Assembly: GCF_004327355.1 (NCBI RefSeq)
Contig: NZ_QJUM01000012.1
Coordinates: 1-64,000, forward strand
Source of the DNA: Phytopseudomonas dryadis
GTDB taxonomy: Bacteria; Pseudomonadota; Gammaproteobacteria; Pseudomonadales; Pseudomonadaceae
Length of the DNA: 64,000 nt
Direction: 5' to 3'
Both the position numbers and the translations under genes were made by a program. The notes under the pieces were generated by a model, which was not told the DNA's origin, ran no database searches, and worked only from the letters and a program-made list of their open reading frames with translations. Shown piece after piece: positions 10,226 through 19,991 of this stretch (position 1 is its first letter; every line of letters begins with the position of its first letter).

Positions 10226-10657
10226 TCAGCGAATGCGGGCGCATACCTCGGTAGCGGAGAAGAAGTAGGCGATCTCGCGAGCGGCGGAAGCCTCGGAGTC
10301 GGAGCCGTGCACGGCGTTCTCGTCGATGGACACGGCGAAGTCGGCGCGGATGGTGCCGGCGGCGGCTTCCTTCGGGTTGGTGGCGCCCATCAGTTCGCGG
10401 TTCTGGGCAATGGCGTTCTCGCCTTCCAGCACCTGGACGATGACCGGGCCGGAGGTCATGAACGCGACCAGATCCTTGAAGAAGCCGCGCTCGCTGTGCT
10501 CGGCGTAGAAGCCGGCGGCCTCGCGCTCGGACAGTTGCAGCATTTTCGAAGCGACGACGCGCAGGCCGGCCTTCTCGAAGCGGGTGACGATCTCACCGAT
10601 GACGTTTTTAGCGACGGCATCGGGCTTGATGATGGAGAAAGTGCGTTGAACAGCCAT
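10226..10657 (-). CDS. ndk: Nucleoside diphosphate kinase
   Basis: A 143-residue cytoplasmic kinase balancing NTP and dNTP pools. The active-site histidine motif is visible as [12 protein letters not shown] (His near 117), with the nucleotide-binding N-terminus [15 protein letters not shown]. Length and sequence match the family closely. It is the first gene after the isc operon terminator and has its own promoter-like -10 box in that terminator's loop. Confidence 0.97.
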   Translation of the reverse strand: MAVQRTFSIIKPDAVAKNVIGEIVTRFEKAGLRVVASKMLQLSEREAAGFYAEHSERGFFKDLVAFMTSGPVIVQVLEGENAIAQNRELMGATNPKEAAAGTIRADFAVSIDENAVHGSDSEASAAREIAYFFSATEVCARIR

Positions 10658-10684
10658 GTGAAACTCCAGAAACGATGATTAAAG

Positions 10685-10717
10685 CCAAAAATTAAACCCG
10701 CGAATTATACGCGGGTT
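10685..10717 (-). terminator. Terminator of the isc operon with embedded ndk -10 box
   Basis: On the minus strand AACCCGCG-TATAATT-CGCGGGTT is followed by TAATTTTTGGCTTT, a classic stem-loop and U-tract downstream of iscX. The loop contains TATAAT, a perfect -10 hexamer about 47 nt upstream of the ndk start. The upstream -35 is not convincing, so the promoter role is inference. Confidence 0.7.
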
Positions 10718-10781
10718 CCATTCAAAAACATAACAGCGGCCCTTCGCGGCCCCGCCTGGCTGGCAAGGCCGTCTCAGCGCC

Positions 10782-10982
10782 TCACTGCACTTCTTCGATC
10801 CAGGCGGCCTGAATGGCTTCGAGTACCTTTTCGCCGCCGCGTTGCGGATCGTCGGAAAATTCCGGCAGCGCCAGCACCCAGCGCTGCAACTCGACGAAAT
10901 TCACGTAACGAGGATCGACCTCCGGCTTGCTCTCGGCAAGCTGGATGGCAATTTCAAGTACATCAACCCATTTCAGGCTCAT
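10782..10982 (-). CDS. iscX: Fe-S cluster assembly accessory protein IscX
   Basis: A 66-residue acidic protein that binds IscS and iron and modulates the rate of cluster assembly. The sequence MSLKWVDVLEIAIQLAE with DPRYVNFVELQRWV and DDPQ matches the family. A longer frame runs upstream but the ATG at 10982 gives the usual length and lies just downstream of fdx, as the last gene of the isc operon. Confidence 0.94.
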   Translation of the reverse strand: MSLKWVDVLEIAIQLAESKPEVDPRYVNFVELQRWVLALPEFSDDPQRGGEKVLEAIQAAWIEEVQ

Positions 10983-11002
10983 GACGGCAGCTCCCTGATC
11001 AA

Positions 11003-11344
11003 TCAGTGCGGCGCTTCGGCCGCGTGGTTGAGCGAATACTTCGGAATCTCGACGGTGATGTCCTGCTCCCCGACGATCGCCTGGCAGGCCAGGCGCGACT
11101 GCGCCTCCAGCCCCCAGGCCTTGTCCAGGTAGTCTTCCTCCAGCTCGTCGGCCTCGTTCAGCGAGTCGAAACCCTCGCGCACGATGCAGTGGCAGGTGGT
11201 GCAGGCGCACACACCGCCGCAGGCGCTTTCCATCTCGATATGGTGCTCGTGGGCCAGCTCCAGGATGGAAATCCCCGGTTCCGCCTCCACCACCAGCCCA
11301 TCCGGGCAGAATTTTTCGTGGGGCAGGAAAATTACCTGAGGCAT
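11003..11344 (-). CDS. fdx: ISC-type [2Fe-2S] ferredoxin
   Basis: A 113-residue adrenodoxin-like ferredoxin that supplies electrons to IscS/IscU during cluster assembly. Cluster ligands are visible in CGGVCACTTCHCIV (Cys42, Cys48, Cys51 approximately) and LACQ (Cys87). It starts 4 nt after hscA, within the isc operon, and precedes iscX. Confidence 0.97.
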   Translation of the reverse strand: MPQVIFLPHEKFCPDGLVVEAEPGISILELAHEHHIEMESACGGVCACTTCHCIVREGFDSLNEADELEEDYLDKAWGLEAQSRLACQAIVGEQDITVEIPKYSLNHAAEAPH

Positions 11345-11347
11345 CAG

Positions 11348-13213
11348 TTATTCCTCGATCTCATTCAGGTTGCGCCCGGCCAACGCGGCTTTTACCGTCG
11401 AATCCAGGCGGCGGGCGGCAAAGGCATCGGTCACCTGCGACAGACGCTTGGTCTGCTGCTCGATGGCCAGACCATCGGTGCCGTTTATCAAATCACGCAA
11501 TTCTTGCATCTGATACTCGATCGCCAGGCGCTCGTCGGCGTCCAGAAGACGCTCGCCATCGGCCTCCAGGGCGCCCTGCACCGCTTCGAGCAGACGCTGC
11601 GCGTCGACCTGCTGCTCGCGCAGCACGCGGGCGGCCTTGTCGCCACCGGCATGCTGGAAGGAGTCCTGTAGCATGCGCGCGACCTCCCCATCGGTCAGCC
11701 CATAGGAAGGCTTGACCTGGATACTCGCCTCGACGCCCGACGCCAGCTCCCGGGCCGCGACGCTGAGCAGGCCATCGGCATCGACCTGGAAGGTCACGCG
11801 GATCTTCGCCGCGCCGGCGACCATTGGCGGAATACCGCGCAACTCGAAGCGCGCCAGGGAGCGGCAGTCGCTGATCAGCTCGCGCTCGCCCTGCAGCACA
11901 TGGATCATCATGGCGCTCTGGCCATCCTTGTAGGTGGTGAAGTCCTGCGCCCGCGCCACCGGGATGGTGGTATTGCGCGGAATCACCTTCTCCATCAGCC
12001 CGCCCATGGTTTCCAGCCCCAGGGACAGCGGGATCACGTCCAGCAGCAGCAGTTCTTCGCCATCCTCGCGGCGGTTGCCGGCCAGGGCGTCGGCCTGGAT
12101 CGCCGCGCCGATAGCGACCACCTGGTCGGGGTCGATGTCGGTCAGCGGCGGCCGGGCGAACAACTCGCCGACGGCCTGGCGCACCCGCGGCACGCGCGTG
12201 GAACCGCCGACCATGACCACGGCGCCGACATCCTCGACCTCGATTCCCGCGTCACGCACGGCGCGGCGGCAGGCCTTGAGGCTACGCGCCAGCAACGGCT
12301 CGATCAGCGCCTCGAACTGGCCACGGGACAGCTGCGCACGCCAGTCGCCGTAGCGGACCTCGACGGATTCGGCCTCGGTCAACGCTTCCTTGGCCGCGCA
12401 GGCGGTCTGCAGCAGGCTGCGCTGGGCACCCGGCTCGATATCGGCGGACAGGCCGGCCTGCTCGACGATCCAGCCGGCGATGGCATGGTCGAAATCGTCG
12501 CCGCCCAGGGCGCTGTCACCGCCGGTGGCGAGCACCTCGAAGACGCCGCCGGTCAGGCGCAGGATGGAGATATCGAAGGTGCCCCCGCCCAGGTCGTAGA
12601 TCGCCACCACGCCCTCGGCCTTCTGATCGAGGCCATAGGCCACGGCCGCCGCGGTGGGCTCGTTGAGCAGGCGCAGCACATTCAGGCCGGCCAGGCGCGC
12701 CGCGTCCTTGGTCGCCTGGCGCTGCGAATCGTCGAAATAGGCCGGCACGGTGATCACCGCCCCCACCAGCTCGCCACCCAGCGAGGCTTCGGCGCGCTCA
12801 CGCAGCACGCGGAGGATGTCGGCGGAGACCTCCACCGGGCTCTTGAGCCCCTGCACGGTGTCGATGAACGGCATGTGCGACTCGCCCGCGACGAAACGAT
12901 AGGGCAGTTGCTCGCCCAACTGCTTGACGTCGGCCAGGCCGCGGCCCATCAGGCGCTTGACGGAGAGAATGCTGTTGAACGGATCACTCGCCGCATCGCG
13001 GCGGGCAGCCTCGCCCACCTCGACGCGATCGGCGTGATAGCGCACCGCCGAGGGCAGGATCAGGCGCCCCTGGCTATCGGGGAGTGGCTCGCTCAGGCCG
13101 CTACGCACGGCGGCGACCAGGGAATTGGTGGTACCCAGATCGATCCCGACAGCCAGACGACGCTGGTGTGGCTGTGGGCTCTGTCCGGGCTCAGCGATCT
13201 GCAATAAGGCCAT
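11348..13213 (-). CDS. hscA: Fe-S assembly chaperone HscA (Hsp70 family)
   Basis: A 621-residue specialised Hsp70 that, with HscB, uses ATP to release clusters from IscU. Hsp70 signatures are visible: [12 protein letters not shown] (phosphate 1), [14 protein letters not shown] (phosphate 2) and [15 protein letters not shown] (adenosine), followed by the substrate-binding domain (IPRNTTIPV onward). It is 54 nt downstream of hscB and 4 nt upstream of fdx. Confidence 0.97.
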   Translation of the reverse strand: MALLQIAEPGQSPQPHQRRLAVGIDLGTTNSLVAAVRSGLSEPLPDSQGRLILPSAVRYHADRVEVGEAARRDAASDPFNSILSVKRLMGRGLADVKQLGEQLPYRFVAGESHMPFIDTVQGLKSPVEVSADILRVLRERAEASLGGELVGAVITVPAYFDDSQRQATKDAARLAGLNVLRLLNEPTAAAVAYGLDQKAEGVVAIYDLGGGTFDISILRLTGGVFEVLATGGDSALGGDDFDHAIAGWIVEQAGLSADIEPGAQRSLLQTACAAKEALTEAESVEVRYGDWRAQLSRGQFEALIEPLLARSLKACRRAVRDAGIEVEDVGAVVMVGGSTRVPRVRQAVGELFARPPLTDIDPDQVVAIGAAIQADALAGNRREDGEELLLLDVIPLSLGLETMGGLMEKVIPRNTTIPVARAQDFTTYKDGQSAMMIHVLQGERELISDCRSLARFELRGIPPMVAGAAKIRVTFQVDADGLLSVAARELASGVEASIQVKPSYGLTDGEVARMLQDSFQHAGGDKAARVLREQQVDAQRLLEAVQGALEADGERLLDADERLAIEYQMQELRDLINGTDGLAIEQQTKRLSQVTDAFAARRLDSTVKAALAGRNLNEIEE

Positions 13214-13267
13214 GGTTAGTCGGTGCTTGTCTGGATATCAGGCGCAGCCACGGTAGCTGCACGAGCG

Positions 13268-13795
13268 TTAATCGTCGAGGCGCTCTTCCAATTGGCGCAC
13301 CTCGTGGGAAAGCTTGTCGAGAAACTGCATGCGGCGCATCAGGCGTTCGGCCTCTTCTCGGCGCTCGACATCATCCCAACAAACGGCGAAGCGTTCGTTC
13401 AAGGCCTGCTGCGCCACCTTCAGGCGCCGCTTGAAAGCGGCCACGCCGGCCAGGTCGGCATCGTCCTGCAGCTCTTCGAGCTCTTCGCGCCACTGCATCT
13501 GCTGCATCAGGAACTCGGGGTCCTGAACGGTGACCTCCAGCGGCAACTCGGGGCCACGCATCGCCAACAGGTAGCGCGCACGCTGCGAATCGCTCCTGAG
13601 GGTGCGGTACGCCTCGTTGAGGCTCGCCGAACGCTCGAGCGCCAGGCGCTGCTCACGCTCGGAAGCATCGGCGAAACGATCGGGGTGTACGCTGCGGGCC
13701 AACTCGCGGTAGCGCGTCGCCAACTGCTCGAGATCCAGGTTGAAACTCGGCTGCAACTCGAACAGGGCGAAATGGCAGGGACCGGCGCTCTTCAT
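13268..13795 (-). CDS. hscB: Fe-S assembly co-chaperone HscB (J-protein)
   Basis: A 175-residue J-domain protein that delivers IscU to HscA. The HPD motif is present as SVHPDRFAD, followed by the C-terminal helical IscU-binding domain ([16 protein letters not shown]). The ATG at 13795 overlaps the iscA stop by one base (TGATG), giving the family length; an in-frame start ten codons upstream lies inside iscA and is unlikely. Confidence 0.95.
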   Translation of the reverse strand: MKSAGPCHFALFELQPSFNLDLEQLATRYRELARSVHPDRFADASEREQRLALERSASLNEAYRTLRSDSQRARYLLAMRGPELPLEVTVQDPEFLMQQMQWREELEELQDDADLAGVAAFKRRLKVAQQALNERFAVCWDDVERREEAERLMRRMQFLDKLSHEVRQLEERLDD

Positions 13796-14118
13796 CAGAT
13801 ATTGAAGCTTTCGCCGCAGCCACATTCGCCACGTACGTTGGGGTTGTTGAACTTGAAGCCTTCGTTCAACCCTTCCCGGACGAAATCGAGCTCGGTGCCG
13901 TCGAGATAGACCAGGCTCTTGGGATCGATGATCACCTTGACGCCATGGCTCTCGAACACCTGATCCTCGCTGGCAGTCTCGTCGACGAACTCCAGCACAT
14001 AGGCCAGACCCGAGCAGCCGGTGGTGCGAACACCCAGGCGGATGCCCTCGCCCTTGCCGCGCCCGTCGAGGGAGCGCCGGATGTGCTGGGCGGCAGCCGG
14101 AGTCATGCTGATTGCCAT
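13795..14118 (-). CDS. iscA: A-type Fe-S carrier IscA
   Basis: A 107-residue A-type scaffold/carrier that passes clusters from IscU to apo-enzymes. The three conserved cysteines are in [13 protein letters not shown] and GECGCGESF. It lies 12 nt downstream of iscU and overlaps hscB. The upstream [17 protein letters not shown] is the standard N-terminus. Confidence 0.96.
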   Translation of the reverse strand: MAISMTPAAAQHIRRSLDGRGKGEGIRLGVRTTGCSGLAYVLEFVDETASEDQVFESHGVKVIIDPKSLVYLDGTELDFVREGLNEGFKFNNPNVRGECGCGESFNI

Positions 14119-14130
14119 CGACGAACCTCC

Positions 14131-14517
14131 TTAGAGCAAGCCTTTCTTCTGCCGGTAGTCGCGCACGGCCGCCTTGATGGCGTCCTCGGCGAGCACCGAG
14201 CAGTGGATCTTCACCGGCGGCAGCGCCAATTCCTCGGCGAGCTGGGTGTTCTTGATGGTCTCCGCCTCATCCAGCGTCTTGCCCTTCATCCACTCGGTGG
14301 CCAGGGAACTGGAGGCGATGGCGGAACCACAGCCGTAGGTCTTGAACTTGGCGTCTTCGATCACGCCCTGCTCGTTGACCTTGATCTGCAGACGCATCAC
14401 GTCGCCGCAGGCCGGCGCGCCGACCATGCCGGTGCCGACATCGGGATCTTCCGCGTTCATCTTGCCGACGTTGCGCGGGTTCTCGTAGTGGTCGATGACC
14501 TTTTCGCTGTAAGCCAT
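14131..14517 (-). CDS. iscU: Fe-S cluster scaffold IscU
   Basis: A 128-residue scaffold on which [2Fe-2S] and [4Fe-4S] clusters are built with sulfur from IscS. Conserved cysteines are in GAPACGDVM (about 37), [13 protein letters not shown] (about 63) and [11 protein letters not shown] (about 106), the last next to the LPPVK motif bound by HscA. It starts 42 nt downstream of iscS. Confidence 0.97.
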   Translation of the reverse strand: MAYSEKVIDHYENPRNVGKMNAEDPDVGTGMVGAPACGDVMRLQIKVNEQGVIEDAKFKTYGCGSAIASSSLATEWMKGKTLDEAETIKNTQLAEELALPPVKIHCSVLAEDAIKAAVRDYRQKKGLL

Positions 14518-14559
14518 GTTATCAATCCTCTTTCATCAGGCGCCGCTCACCGGCAGCTT

Positions 14560-15774
14560 TTAGTGTGCTGCCCATTCCACCTTGGAAATGTCGACACCTT
14601 CTTTGAACATATCCCAGAGCGGCGACAGTTCGCGCAGCTTGGTGACCGCCTCGCGTACCTTCTGCGCGGCGTAGTCGACTTCTTCCTCGGTGGTGAAGCG
14701 ACCGAAGGTGAAACGGATGGAGCTGTGCGCCAACTCGTCGTTGCGGCCCAGGGCACGCAGCACGTAGGACGGCTCCAGCGAGGCTGAGGTACAGGCCGAG
14801 CCCGAGGAAACCGCCAGATCCTTGAGCGCCATGATCAGCGACTCGCCTTCGACATAGTTGAAGCTCAGGTTCAGGTTGTGCGGCACGCGGGCGGTCATGC
14901 TGCCGTTGATGTACAGCTCTTCCAGGCCGTCGACCTGCTTGAAGAAACGGTCGCGCAGGGCCAGGATCTTCTGGTTCTCTTCGGCCATTTCTTCCTTGGC
15001 GATACGGAAGGCCTCGCCCATGCCGACGATCTGGTGGGTCGCCAGGGTACCGGAACGCATGCCACGCTCGTGGCCGCCACCGTGGGTCTGGGCTTCCAGG
15101 CGCACACGCGGCTTGCGCCGTACGTACAGCGCACCCACACCCTTGGGGCCATAGGTCTTGTGCGCGGAGAAGGACATCAGGTCGACCTTCAGCGCCTGCA
15201 GGTCGATGGCGACCTTGCCGGTGGACTGGGCGGCATCGACGTGGAAGAACACGCCGCGCGAACGCGCCAGCTCGCCGATGGCGGCGATGTCGTTGATCGT
15301 GCCGATTTCGTTGTTGACGTGCATGATCGACACCAGAATGGTGTCTTCGCGCAGCGCCGCCTCGACCATGGCCGGGGTGATCAGGCCGTCGCTGCCGGGC
15401 TCGATGTAGGTGACTTCGAAGCCTTCGCGCTCGAGCTGGCGCATGGTGTCCAGCACCGCCTTGTGCTCGATCTTCGAGGTGATCAGGTGCTTGCCCTTGC
15501 TTGCGTAGAAGCCGGCAATGCCCTTGATGGCCAGGTTGTCGGATTCGGTGGCGCCGGACGTCCAGACGATCTCGCGCGGATCGGCGTTGACCAGCTCGGC
15601 CACCTGGCGACGGGCGTTTTCCACCGCTTCTTCGGCTTTCCAGCCGAACACGTGGGAACGCGACGCCGGATTGCCGAAGTTGCCGTCAACCAGCAGGCAA
15701 TCCATCATTTTCTGCGCAACGCGCGGATCGACCGGCGTTGTCGCAGAGTAATCGAGGTAAATCGGCAATCTCAT
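14560..15774 (-). CDS. iscS: Cysteine desulfurase IscS
   Basis: PLP enzyme (404 aa) that removes sulfur from cysteine for Fe-S clusters and tRNA thiolation. The PLP lysine is in [12 protein letters not shown] (about residue 206) and the mobile catalytic cysteine loop is [14 protein letters not shown] (Cys about 328). N-terminal [19 protein letters not shown] is the family norm. It is the first structural gene after iscR, 42 nt downstream of its stop. Confidence 0.97.
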   Translation of the reverse strand: MRLPIYLDYSATTPVDPRVAQKMMDCLLVDGNFGNPASRSHVFGWKAEEAVENARRQVAELVNADPREIVWTSGATESDNLAIKGIAGFYASKGKHLITSKIEHKAVLDTMRQLEREGFEVTYIEPGSDGLITPAMVEAALREDTILVSIMHVNNEIGTINDIAAIGELARSRGVFFHVDAAQSTGKVAIDLQALKVDLMSFSAHKTYGPKGVGALYVRRKPRVRLEAQTHGGGHERGMRSGTLATHQIVGMGEAFRIAKEEMAEENQKILALRDRFFKQVDGLEELYINGSMTARVPHNLNLSFNYVEGESLIMALKDLAVSSGSACTSASLEPSYVLRALGRNDELAHSSIRFTFGRFTTEEEVDYAAQKVREAVTKLRELSPLWDMFKEGVDISKVEWAAH

Positions 15775-15816
15775 AACGGTTCTCCTAATCAGGTATCAGG
15801 CCGGCGCCTTGCGTGC

Positions 15817-16308
15817 TCAATCGACGGTGGACGCTTCAATCTTATCCAGTTGGGTCGCCCGCCCATTGCAGCGGCGCTGATCCTGGCGCTGGGCGACTTC
15901 CTGCACCTCGCGGCGCGTGACCAGATCGGCCAGGCTGATGCCACTGAGGAACTCGTGAATCTGCTGGCTCAGGTCGCACCACAGATGATGGGTCAGACAG
16001 ATGTCGCCGGAATGGCAATCACCCTGCCCCTGGCAGCGCGTGGCGTCGACGGACTCGTTGACCGCGTCGATCACCTCGGCGACCTGGATACCCTGCATGC
16101 TGCGCGACAACTGATAACCGCCACCCGGGCCACGCACGCTGGACACCAGGCTGCCACGGCGCAATTTGGCGAACAGTTGCTCGAGGTAAGAGAGGGAAAT
16201 ACCCTGACGCTCGGAAATATCGGCGAGGGATACCGGCCCATTCTGCGCATGCAGCGCCAGATCGAGCATGGCGGTGACGGCATAACGGCCTTTGGTAGTC
16301 AGTCGCAT
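15817..16308 (-). CDS. iscR: Fe-S-responsive transcriptional repressor IscR
   Basis: Rrf2-family regulator (163 aa) that senses Fe-S status and represses its own operon when loaded with [2Fe-2S]. It has an N-terminal winged helix ([20 protein letters not shown]) and cluster ligands in [19 protein letters not shown] (three Cys and the following His). It is the first gene of the isc operon, preceded by a strong promoter overlapped by type I-like IscR operators. Confidence 0.97.
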   Translation of the reverse strand: MRLTTKGRYAVTAMLDLALHAQNGPVSLADISERQGISLSYLEQLFAKLRRGSLVSSVRGPGGGYQLSRSMQGIQVAEVIDAVNESVDATRCQGQGDCHSGDICLTHHLWCDLSQQIHEFLSGISLADLVTRREVQEVAQRQDQRRCNGRATQLDKIEASTVD

Positions 16309-16342
16309 GAAGGGTTACCAAGGAATCACAGAATGTAGCGCG

Positions 16343-16400
16343 ATTATCCTATTCCCGAGTATTTAAGTCAACTATAAGACCTATCGAAATACTCGGGTAT
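16343..16400 (-). promoter_or_regulatory. iscR promoter with two IscR type I-like operators
   Basis: On the minus strand a -35 TTGACT (plus 16366-16371) and a -10 GATAAT (16343-16348) are spaced by 17 bp. A 25-bp near-palindrome at 16351-16375, starting ATAGTTGACTTAAAT and ending CTCGGGAAT, covers the -35 and matches the known type I IscR box at most positions. A second box, ATACCCGAGTATTTCGATAG reading on, occupies 16376-16400. The 14-bp outer parts of the two boxes are near-perfect inverted repeats. This fits autorepression by [2Fe-2S]-IscR. Confidence 0.85.
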
Positions 16401-16458
16401 AGACGCCGCCAGCCCACCGGGAGGGCGCAAAGCATAGCAAAGCCGCGCCTGCCGCGCA

Positions 16459-17244
16459 TCAGGCAGCCGGCTTGTCGTCCTGGCCCTTGCAGACGCCGTC
16501 GAAGTCCTCGTCGCGCAGCGCCGGCAACTCCTTGGCGCGATAGTCGCTACCCAACGCGCCAAGTGCATCGCACATCCCCTCCAGACGGCTATCGACCGCA
16601 TGCAGGTGGTCGAGCAACTGGGCGATGGCCCGGGCGACCGGGTCCGGCATGTCCTGCCCCACGCCATAGGCATCGAAACCGAGCTTGTCCGCCATGGCCT
16701 GACGCTTGGCCTCGCGCTCATCGTCGGCATCGCTCTTGACGATGATCTTGCCGGGAATCCCCACCGCCGTGGCGCCGGCCGGCACCGCCTTGGTCACCAC
16801 CGCATTGGAACCGATCTTGGCCCCCGCGCCCACGGTGAACGGACCGAGCACCTTGGCCCCGGCGCCGACCACCACGCCATCTTCCAGGGTCGGGTGGCGC
16901 TTGCCCTTGTTCCAGCTGGTGCCGCCGAGGGTCACGCCCTGATACAGCGTCACGTCGTCGCCGATCTCGGCGGTTTCGCCGATGACGATGCCCATGCCGT
17001 GATCGATGAAGAAACGCCGACCGATGACCGCTCCCGGATGGATCTCGATACCGGTCATCCAGCGGCTGAAGTTCGACACCACCCGCGCCAGCCACTTCCA
17101 GCCCGAGCGCCACAGCCCATGCGCCAGCCGATGCAGCCAGACCGCATGCAACCCCGGGTAGCAGGTGACCACCTCGAACGCGTTGCGCGCCGCCGGATCA
17201 CGGTGGAAACCCCCCTGGATATCTTCCCGCATGCGCTCAAACAT
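16459..17244 (-). CDS. cysE: Serine O-acetyltransferase
   Basis: A 261-residue left-handed beta-helix acetyltransferase making O-acetylserine, the first step of cysteine synthesis. The hexapeptide-repeat active site is visible as [19 protein letters not shown] with the catalytic His in FFIDHGMG, then [16 protein letters not shown]. The C-terminus is longer than the minimal epsilon-form, with an acidic tail. It overlaps trmJ by one base (TGATG). Position upstream of iscR makes sense because cysteine feeds IscS. Confidence 0.95.
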   Translation of the reverse strand: MFERMREDIQGGFHRDPAARNAFEVVTCYPGLHAVWLHRLAHGLWRSGWKWLARVVSNFSRWMTGIEIHPGAVIGRRFFIDHGMGIVIGETAEIGDDVTLYQGVTLGGTSWNKGKRHPTLEDGVVVGAGAKVLGPFTVGAGAKIGSNAVVTKAVPAGATAVGIPGKIIVKSDADDEREAKRQAMADKLGFDAYGVGQDMPDPVARAIAQLLDHLHAVDSRLEGMCDALGALGSDYRAKELPALRDEDFDGVCKGQDDKPAA

Positions 17245-18017
17245 CAGTTCTTCCCCTGCCTATGGTGCTCGCCGCGCGCTGCCTTGATGGTTTCGGTCAA
17301 GATGCCGCGCAAGATATTCATTTCCAGCTTGCTGATCGCACTGCGCCCGTACAGGCGGCGCAGGCGGCTCATCAGGTGCCGCGGGCTGTCCGGGTCGAGA
17401 AAGCCGATCTCCACCAGCGAGCGTTCCAGATGGCCGTAGAAGGATTCCAGCTCGTCGGCCGTCACCGGCTGCGCATCCTCGGCCGCGATACCTTCCTGCT
17501 TCGGCGTCTTGCTCGGCAAGCCCTCGGCCGCCAGCGCCGCCATGCGCACTTCGTAGGTCAGCACCTGAACCGCCGCGGCCAGGTTCAACGAGCTGAACTG
17601 CGGGTCGGATGGGATATGCACATGGAAGTGGCAACGCTGCAGCTCCTCGTTGGTCAGCCCGGCATACTCGCGGCCGAACACCAGCGCCACCTCGCCCCCC
17701 TCGGCGGCCTTGCGCGTCGCCGCCAGGCCGCATTCGCGGGGGTCGAGCAGCGGCCAGGGAATGCGCCGCTCGCGGGCACTGGTGCCGAACACCAGCGCGC
17801 AACCGACCAGCGCCTGTTCCAGGGTCGCGACGACCTCGGCGCCCTCGAGCACATCGGTCGCCCCCGAGGCCCGCGCCACCGCCTCGCTACTGGGGAAGTC
17901 CTGGGGATCGACCAACACCAGGCGCGACAGCCCCATGTTCTTCATGGCCCGGGCCGCCCCGCCGATATTGCCGGGATGGCTGGTGTTGACCAGAACCACA
18001 CGAATGCTCTGCAGCAA
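17244..18017 (-). CDS. trmJ: tRNA (cytidine/uridine-32-2'-O)-methyltransferase TrmJ
   Basis: SPOUT-class methyltransferase (257 aa) modifying position 32 of several tRNAs. Knotted-domain motifs are visible: [20 protein letters not shown] near the N-terminus, [15 protein letters not shown] and the [18 protein letters not shown]-binding knot. It is the first gene of the trmJ-cysE pair; its promoter region faces a 221-bp mobile-type element. Confidence 0.95.
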   Translation of the reverse strand: MLQSIRVVLVNTSHPGNIGGAARAMKNMGLSRLVLVDPQDFPSSEAVARASGATDVLEGAEVVATLEQALVGCALVFGTSARERRIPWPLLDPRECGLAATRKAAEGGEVALVFGREYAGLTNEELQRCHFHVHIPSDPQFSSLNLAAAVQVLTYEVRMAALAAEGLPSKTPKQEGIAAEDAQPVTADELESFYGHLERSLVEIGFLDPDSPRHLMSRLRRLYGRSAISKLEMNILRGILTETIKAARGEHHRQGKN

Positions 18018-18089
18018 CGGAAACGCTCACGACGGATAAATGAGGTGACAAATCTTACAGAAGCCCCCCGCCTTATGCCATGCAAGACA

Positions 18090-18310
18090 CAGGGCCACCG
18101 CACTATGCGCTCGAAGAGCCGGCGACTGCATGGATGCAGGAGGTAGAGCGAAGCAGGAGCCCGAGCCGAAAACAGCGCTGGAAAGCTGGAGGCTGAACGA
18201 AAAGCGGCTCGAGCACGACGCGAAACAGCGGTTTCTCGTCCGGCTTTCCAGCCTCCAGCGCTTTTCATCGAGTGCGGGCCATGCCCTAACGCCATAGCGC
18301 GATTGCCCTG
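18090..18310. mobile_element. 221-bp non-autonomous TIR element, copy A
   Basis: The right end reads CATAGCGCGATTGCCCTG, the reverse complement of which (CAGGGCAATCGCGCTATG) matches the left end CAGGGCCACCGCACTATG with three differences. The 10-bp direct repeat ATGCAAGACA lies immediately outside both ends. The element has no coding capacity and holds the hairpin module at 18175-18261. A second copy of the same length, in opposite orientation, is at 31609-31829. It separates divergent trmJ and suhB. Confidence 0.85.
18175..18261. repeat. 87-bp hairpin module inside element copy A
   Basis: Left arm GCGCTGGAAAGCTGGAGGCT with GAACGAAAAG, right arm CTCGTCCGGC then TTTCCAGCCTCCAGCGC; a central inverted stretch surrounds GAGCACGACGCG. 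The same module occurs inside copy B and alone near 1347-1421 and 58491-58562. Confidence 0.8.
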
Positions 18311-18329
18311 ATGCAAGACACAGGCGACA

Positions 18330-18357
18330 CTTCAAACGATGCGCTTTTCTGCTAGAA
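18330..18357 (+). promoter_or_regulatory. Putative suhB promoter
   Basis: TTCAAA and TAGAAT are separated by 16 bp about 35-60 nt upstream of the suhB start, just outside the right end of the 221-bp element. The -10 is good, the -35 moderate. AGGTGA precedes the ATG as ribosome-binding site. Confidence 0.45.
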
Positions 18358-18390
18358 TGGCCGGCTTTATTACGACCCAGGTGAACATCC

Positions 18391-19206
18391 ATGCAGCCCA
18401 TGCTGAATATCGCTCTGCGCGCAGCCCGTAGCGCCGGTGAAATGATCTTCCGCTCAATCGAACGCCTGGACGTCATCTCGGTGGATGAAAAAGACGCCAA
18501 GGACTACGTCACCGAGATCGACCGCTCTGCCGAGCAACTGATCATCCAGGCGCTGCGCAAGGCCTACCCGACCCACAGCTTCCTCGGCGAGGAAGGCGGC
18601 CTGATCGAAGGCAGCGGCGACGGCAATGATTACCAGTGGATCATCGATCCGCTCGACGGCACCACCAACTTCGTGCGCGGCGTACCGCACTTCGCCGTCA
18701 GCCTGGCCTGCAAATACCGCGGCCGCCTGGAGCACGCGGTGATCATCGACCCGGTGCGCCAGGAAGAATTCACCGCCAGCCGTGGTCGTGGCGCCGCGCT
18801 CAACGGCCGCCGCCTGCGCGTCAGCACCCGCAAGAGCCTGGACGGCGCCCTGCTCGGCACCGGCTTCCCGTTCCGCGACAGCCAGCTGGACAACCTGGAG
18901 AACTACCTGGGCATGTTCCGCAGCCTGGTCGGCCAGACCGCCGGCGTACGCCGCGCCGGCGCCGCCAGCCTGGATCTGGCCTATGTCGCCGCCGGCCGCT
19001 TCGATGCCTTCTGGGAATTCGGCCTGTCCGAGTGGGACATGGCAGCCGGCGCCCTGCTGATCCAGGAAGCGGGCGGCCTGGTCAGCGACTTCAGCGGCGG
19101 CCACGAATTCCTCGAGAAAGGCCAGATCGTCGCCGGCAACACCAAGTGCTTCAAGGCCGTCCTGACCGCGATCCAGCCGCACCTTTCGGCGTCGCTCAAA
19201 CGCTAG
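18391..19206 (+). CDS. suhB: Inositol-1-monophosphatase family protein SuhB
   Basis: Mg-dependent inositol monophosphatase (271 aa) that in gammaproteobacteria also acts as an rRNA antitermination factor. Metal-site motifs are visible: FLGEEGG (about 68-74), WIIDPLDGTTNFVRG (about 86-100) and the C-terminal WDMAAGALLIQEAGG. Start ATG 18391 is preceded by AGGTGA. In Pseudomonas aeruginosa this gene is known to influence virulence regulation; that role here is inference. Confidence 0.96.
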   Translation: MQPMLNIALRAARSAGEMIFRSIERLDVISVDEKDAKDYVTEIDRSAEQLIIQALRKAYPTHSFLGEEGGLIEGSGDGNDYQWIIDPLDGTTNFVRGVPHFAVSLACKYRGRLEHAVIIDPVRQEEFTASRGRGAALNGRRLRVSTRKSLDGALLGTGFPFRDSQLDNLENYLGMFRSLVGQTAGVRRAGAASLDLAYVAAGRFDAFWEFGLSEWDMAAGALLIQEAGGLVSDFSGGHEFLEKGQIVAGNTKCFKAVLTAIQPHLSASLKR

Positions 19207-19272
19207 GAGCAGCTGTAAGCTACAAGCTTCAAGCAAGGCACTGCCCCGCCCCGTCTGAAGCTGTAATCCATT

Positions 19273-19300
19273 AAAAAGGCGCTCCGAAGAGCGCCTTTTT
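19273..19300. terminator. Bidirectional rho-independent terminator
   Basis: AAAAAGGCGCTC-CGAA-GAGCGCCTTTTT is a perfect stem with A and T tracts on the two sides, placed between convergent suhB and the glycine-zipper gene. It should work for both strands. Confidence 0.92.
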
Positions 19301-19329
19301 CCATCATCCAGCCAGCGATGGCTGTTTGT

Positions 19330-19869
19330 TTACTCAGCGGAATCGGCCAGCACCAGCTTGCCTTCGCGCACCGGGATCTGACGACCCGGTTCGTGCTCCA
19401 TACGCACTTGGCCGACCTGGCCATCGAGGTCGTACTTCACGTCGTAGCCGACGATCTTCTCACTGGTATCGGTCACGGTGTTGCAGCGCGTTTCGGTGGT
19501 GGTGTAGGTATCGCGGTTCTGCATGCCTTCCTGCACCTTGTTACCGGCATAGCCACCGCCCACCGCACCGGCCACGGTCGCGATCTTCTTGCCGTTGCCA
19601 CCACCGACCTGGTTACCCAGCAGACCGCCGACCACCGCGCCAATGGCGGTGCCCGCCAACTGATGCTGATCCTGGACCGGACGCTGACGGGTGACGGTCA
19701 CGTCCTTGCACTCCTCACGGGGCGTCTTGATGGTTTCGGTCACCGGCTTGACCGCCAGAACCTCGGCATATTGAGGGCCACCGCCGACCAAACTGTAGGT
19801 GGCGACAGCGCCACCCGCAGTGACGCCGACAGCACCCAAAACAGCTCCAACCAACAGCGACTTGTTCAT
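19330..19869 (-). CDS. Glycine-zipper 2TM-domain surface protein (Rickettsia 17 kDa-like)
   Basis: A 179-residue exported protein with an N-terminal hydrophobic segment (MNKSLLVGAVLGAVGVTAGG) and a central glycine-zipper block GTAIGAVVGGLLGNQVGGGN...AGAVGGGYAGNKVQ typical of the 17-kDa surface antigen/glycine-zipper 2TM family. Such proteins sit in the cell envelope; molecular role is not established. The start is MNKS because AGGAGG lies just upstream; the open frame upstream is noncoding. Convergent with suhB. Confidence 0.85.
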   Translation of the reverse strand: MNKSLLVGAVLGAVGVTAGGAVATYSLVGGGPQYAEVLAVKPVTETIKTPREECKDVTVTRQRPVQDQHQLAGTAIGAVVGGLLGNQVGGGNGKKIATVAGAVGGGYAGNKVQEGMQNRDTYTTTETRCNTVTDTSEKIVGYDVKYDLDGQVGQVRMEHEPGRQIPVREGKLVLADSAE

Positions 19870-19991
19870 GTGAACCTCCTGACCACTCAAACGGCGCCTG
19901 TGCGCCTGACTCCCTGCCTTGGAAAGGCAAAGCGGGCGACAAGTTCCCTTGTCGCCCGCCCTATTCACCCCGTGTGCAGTGCGTCACACCC

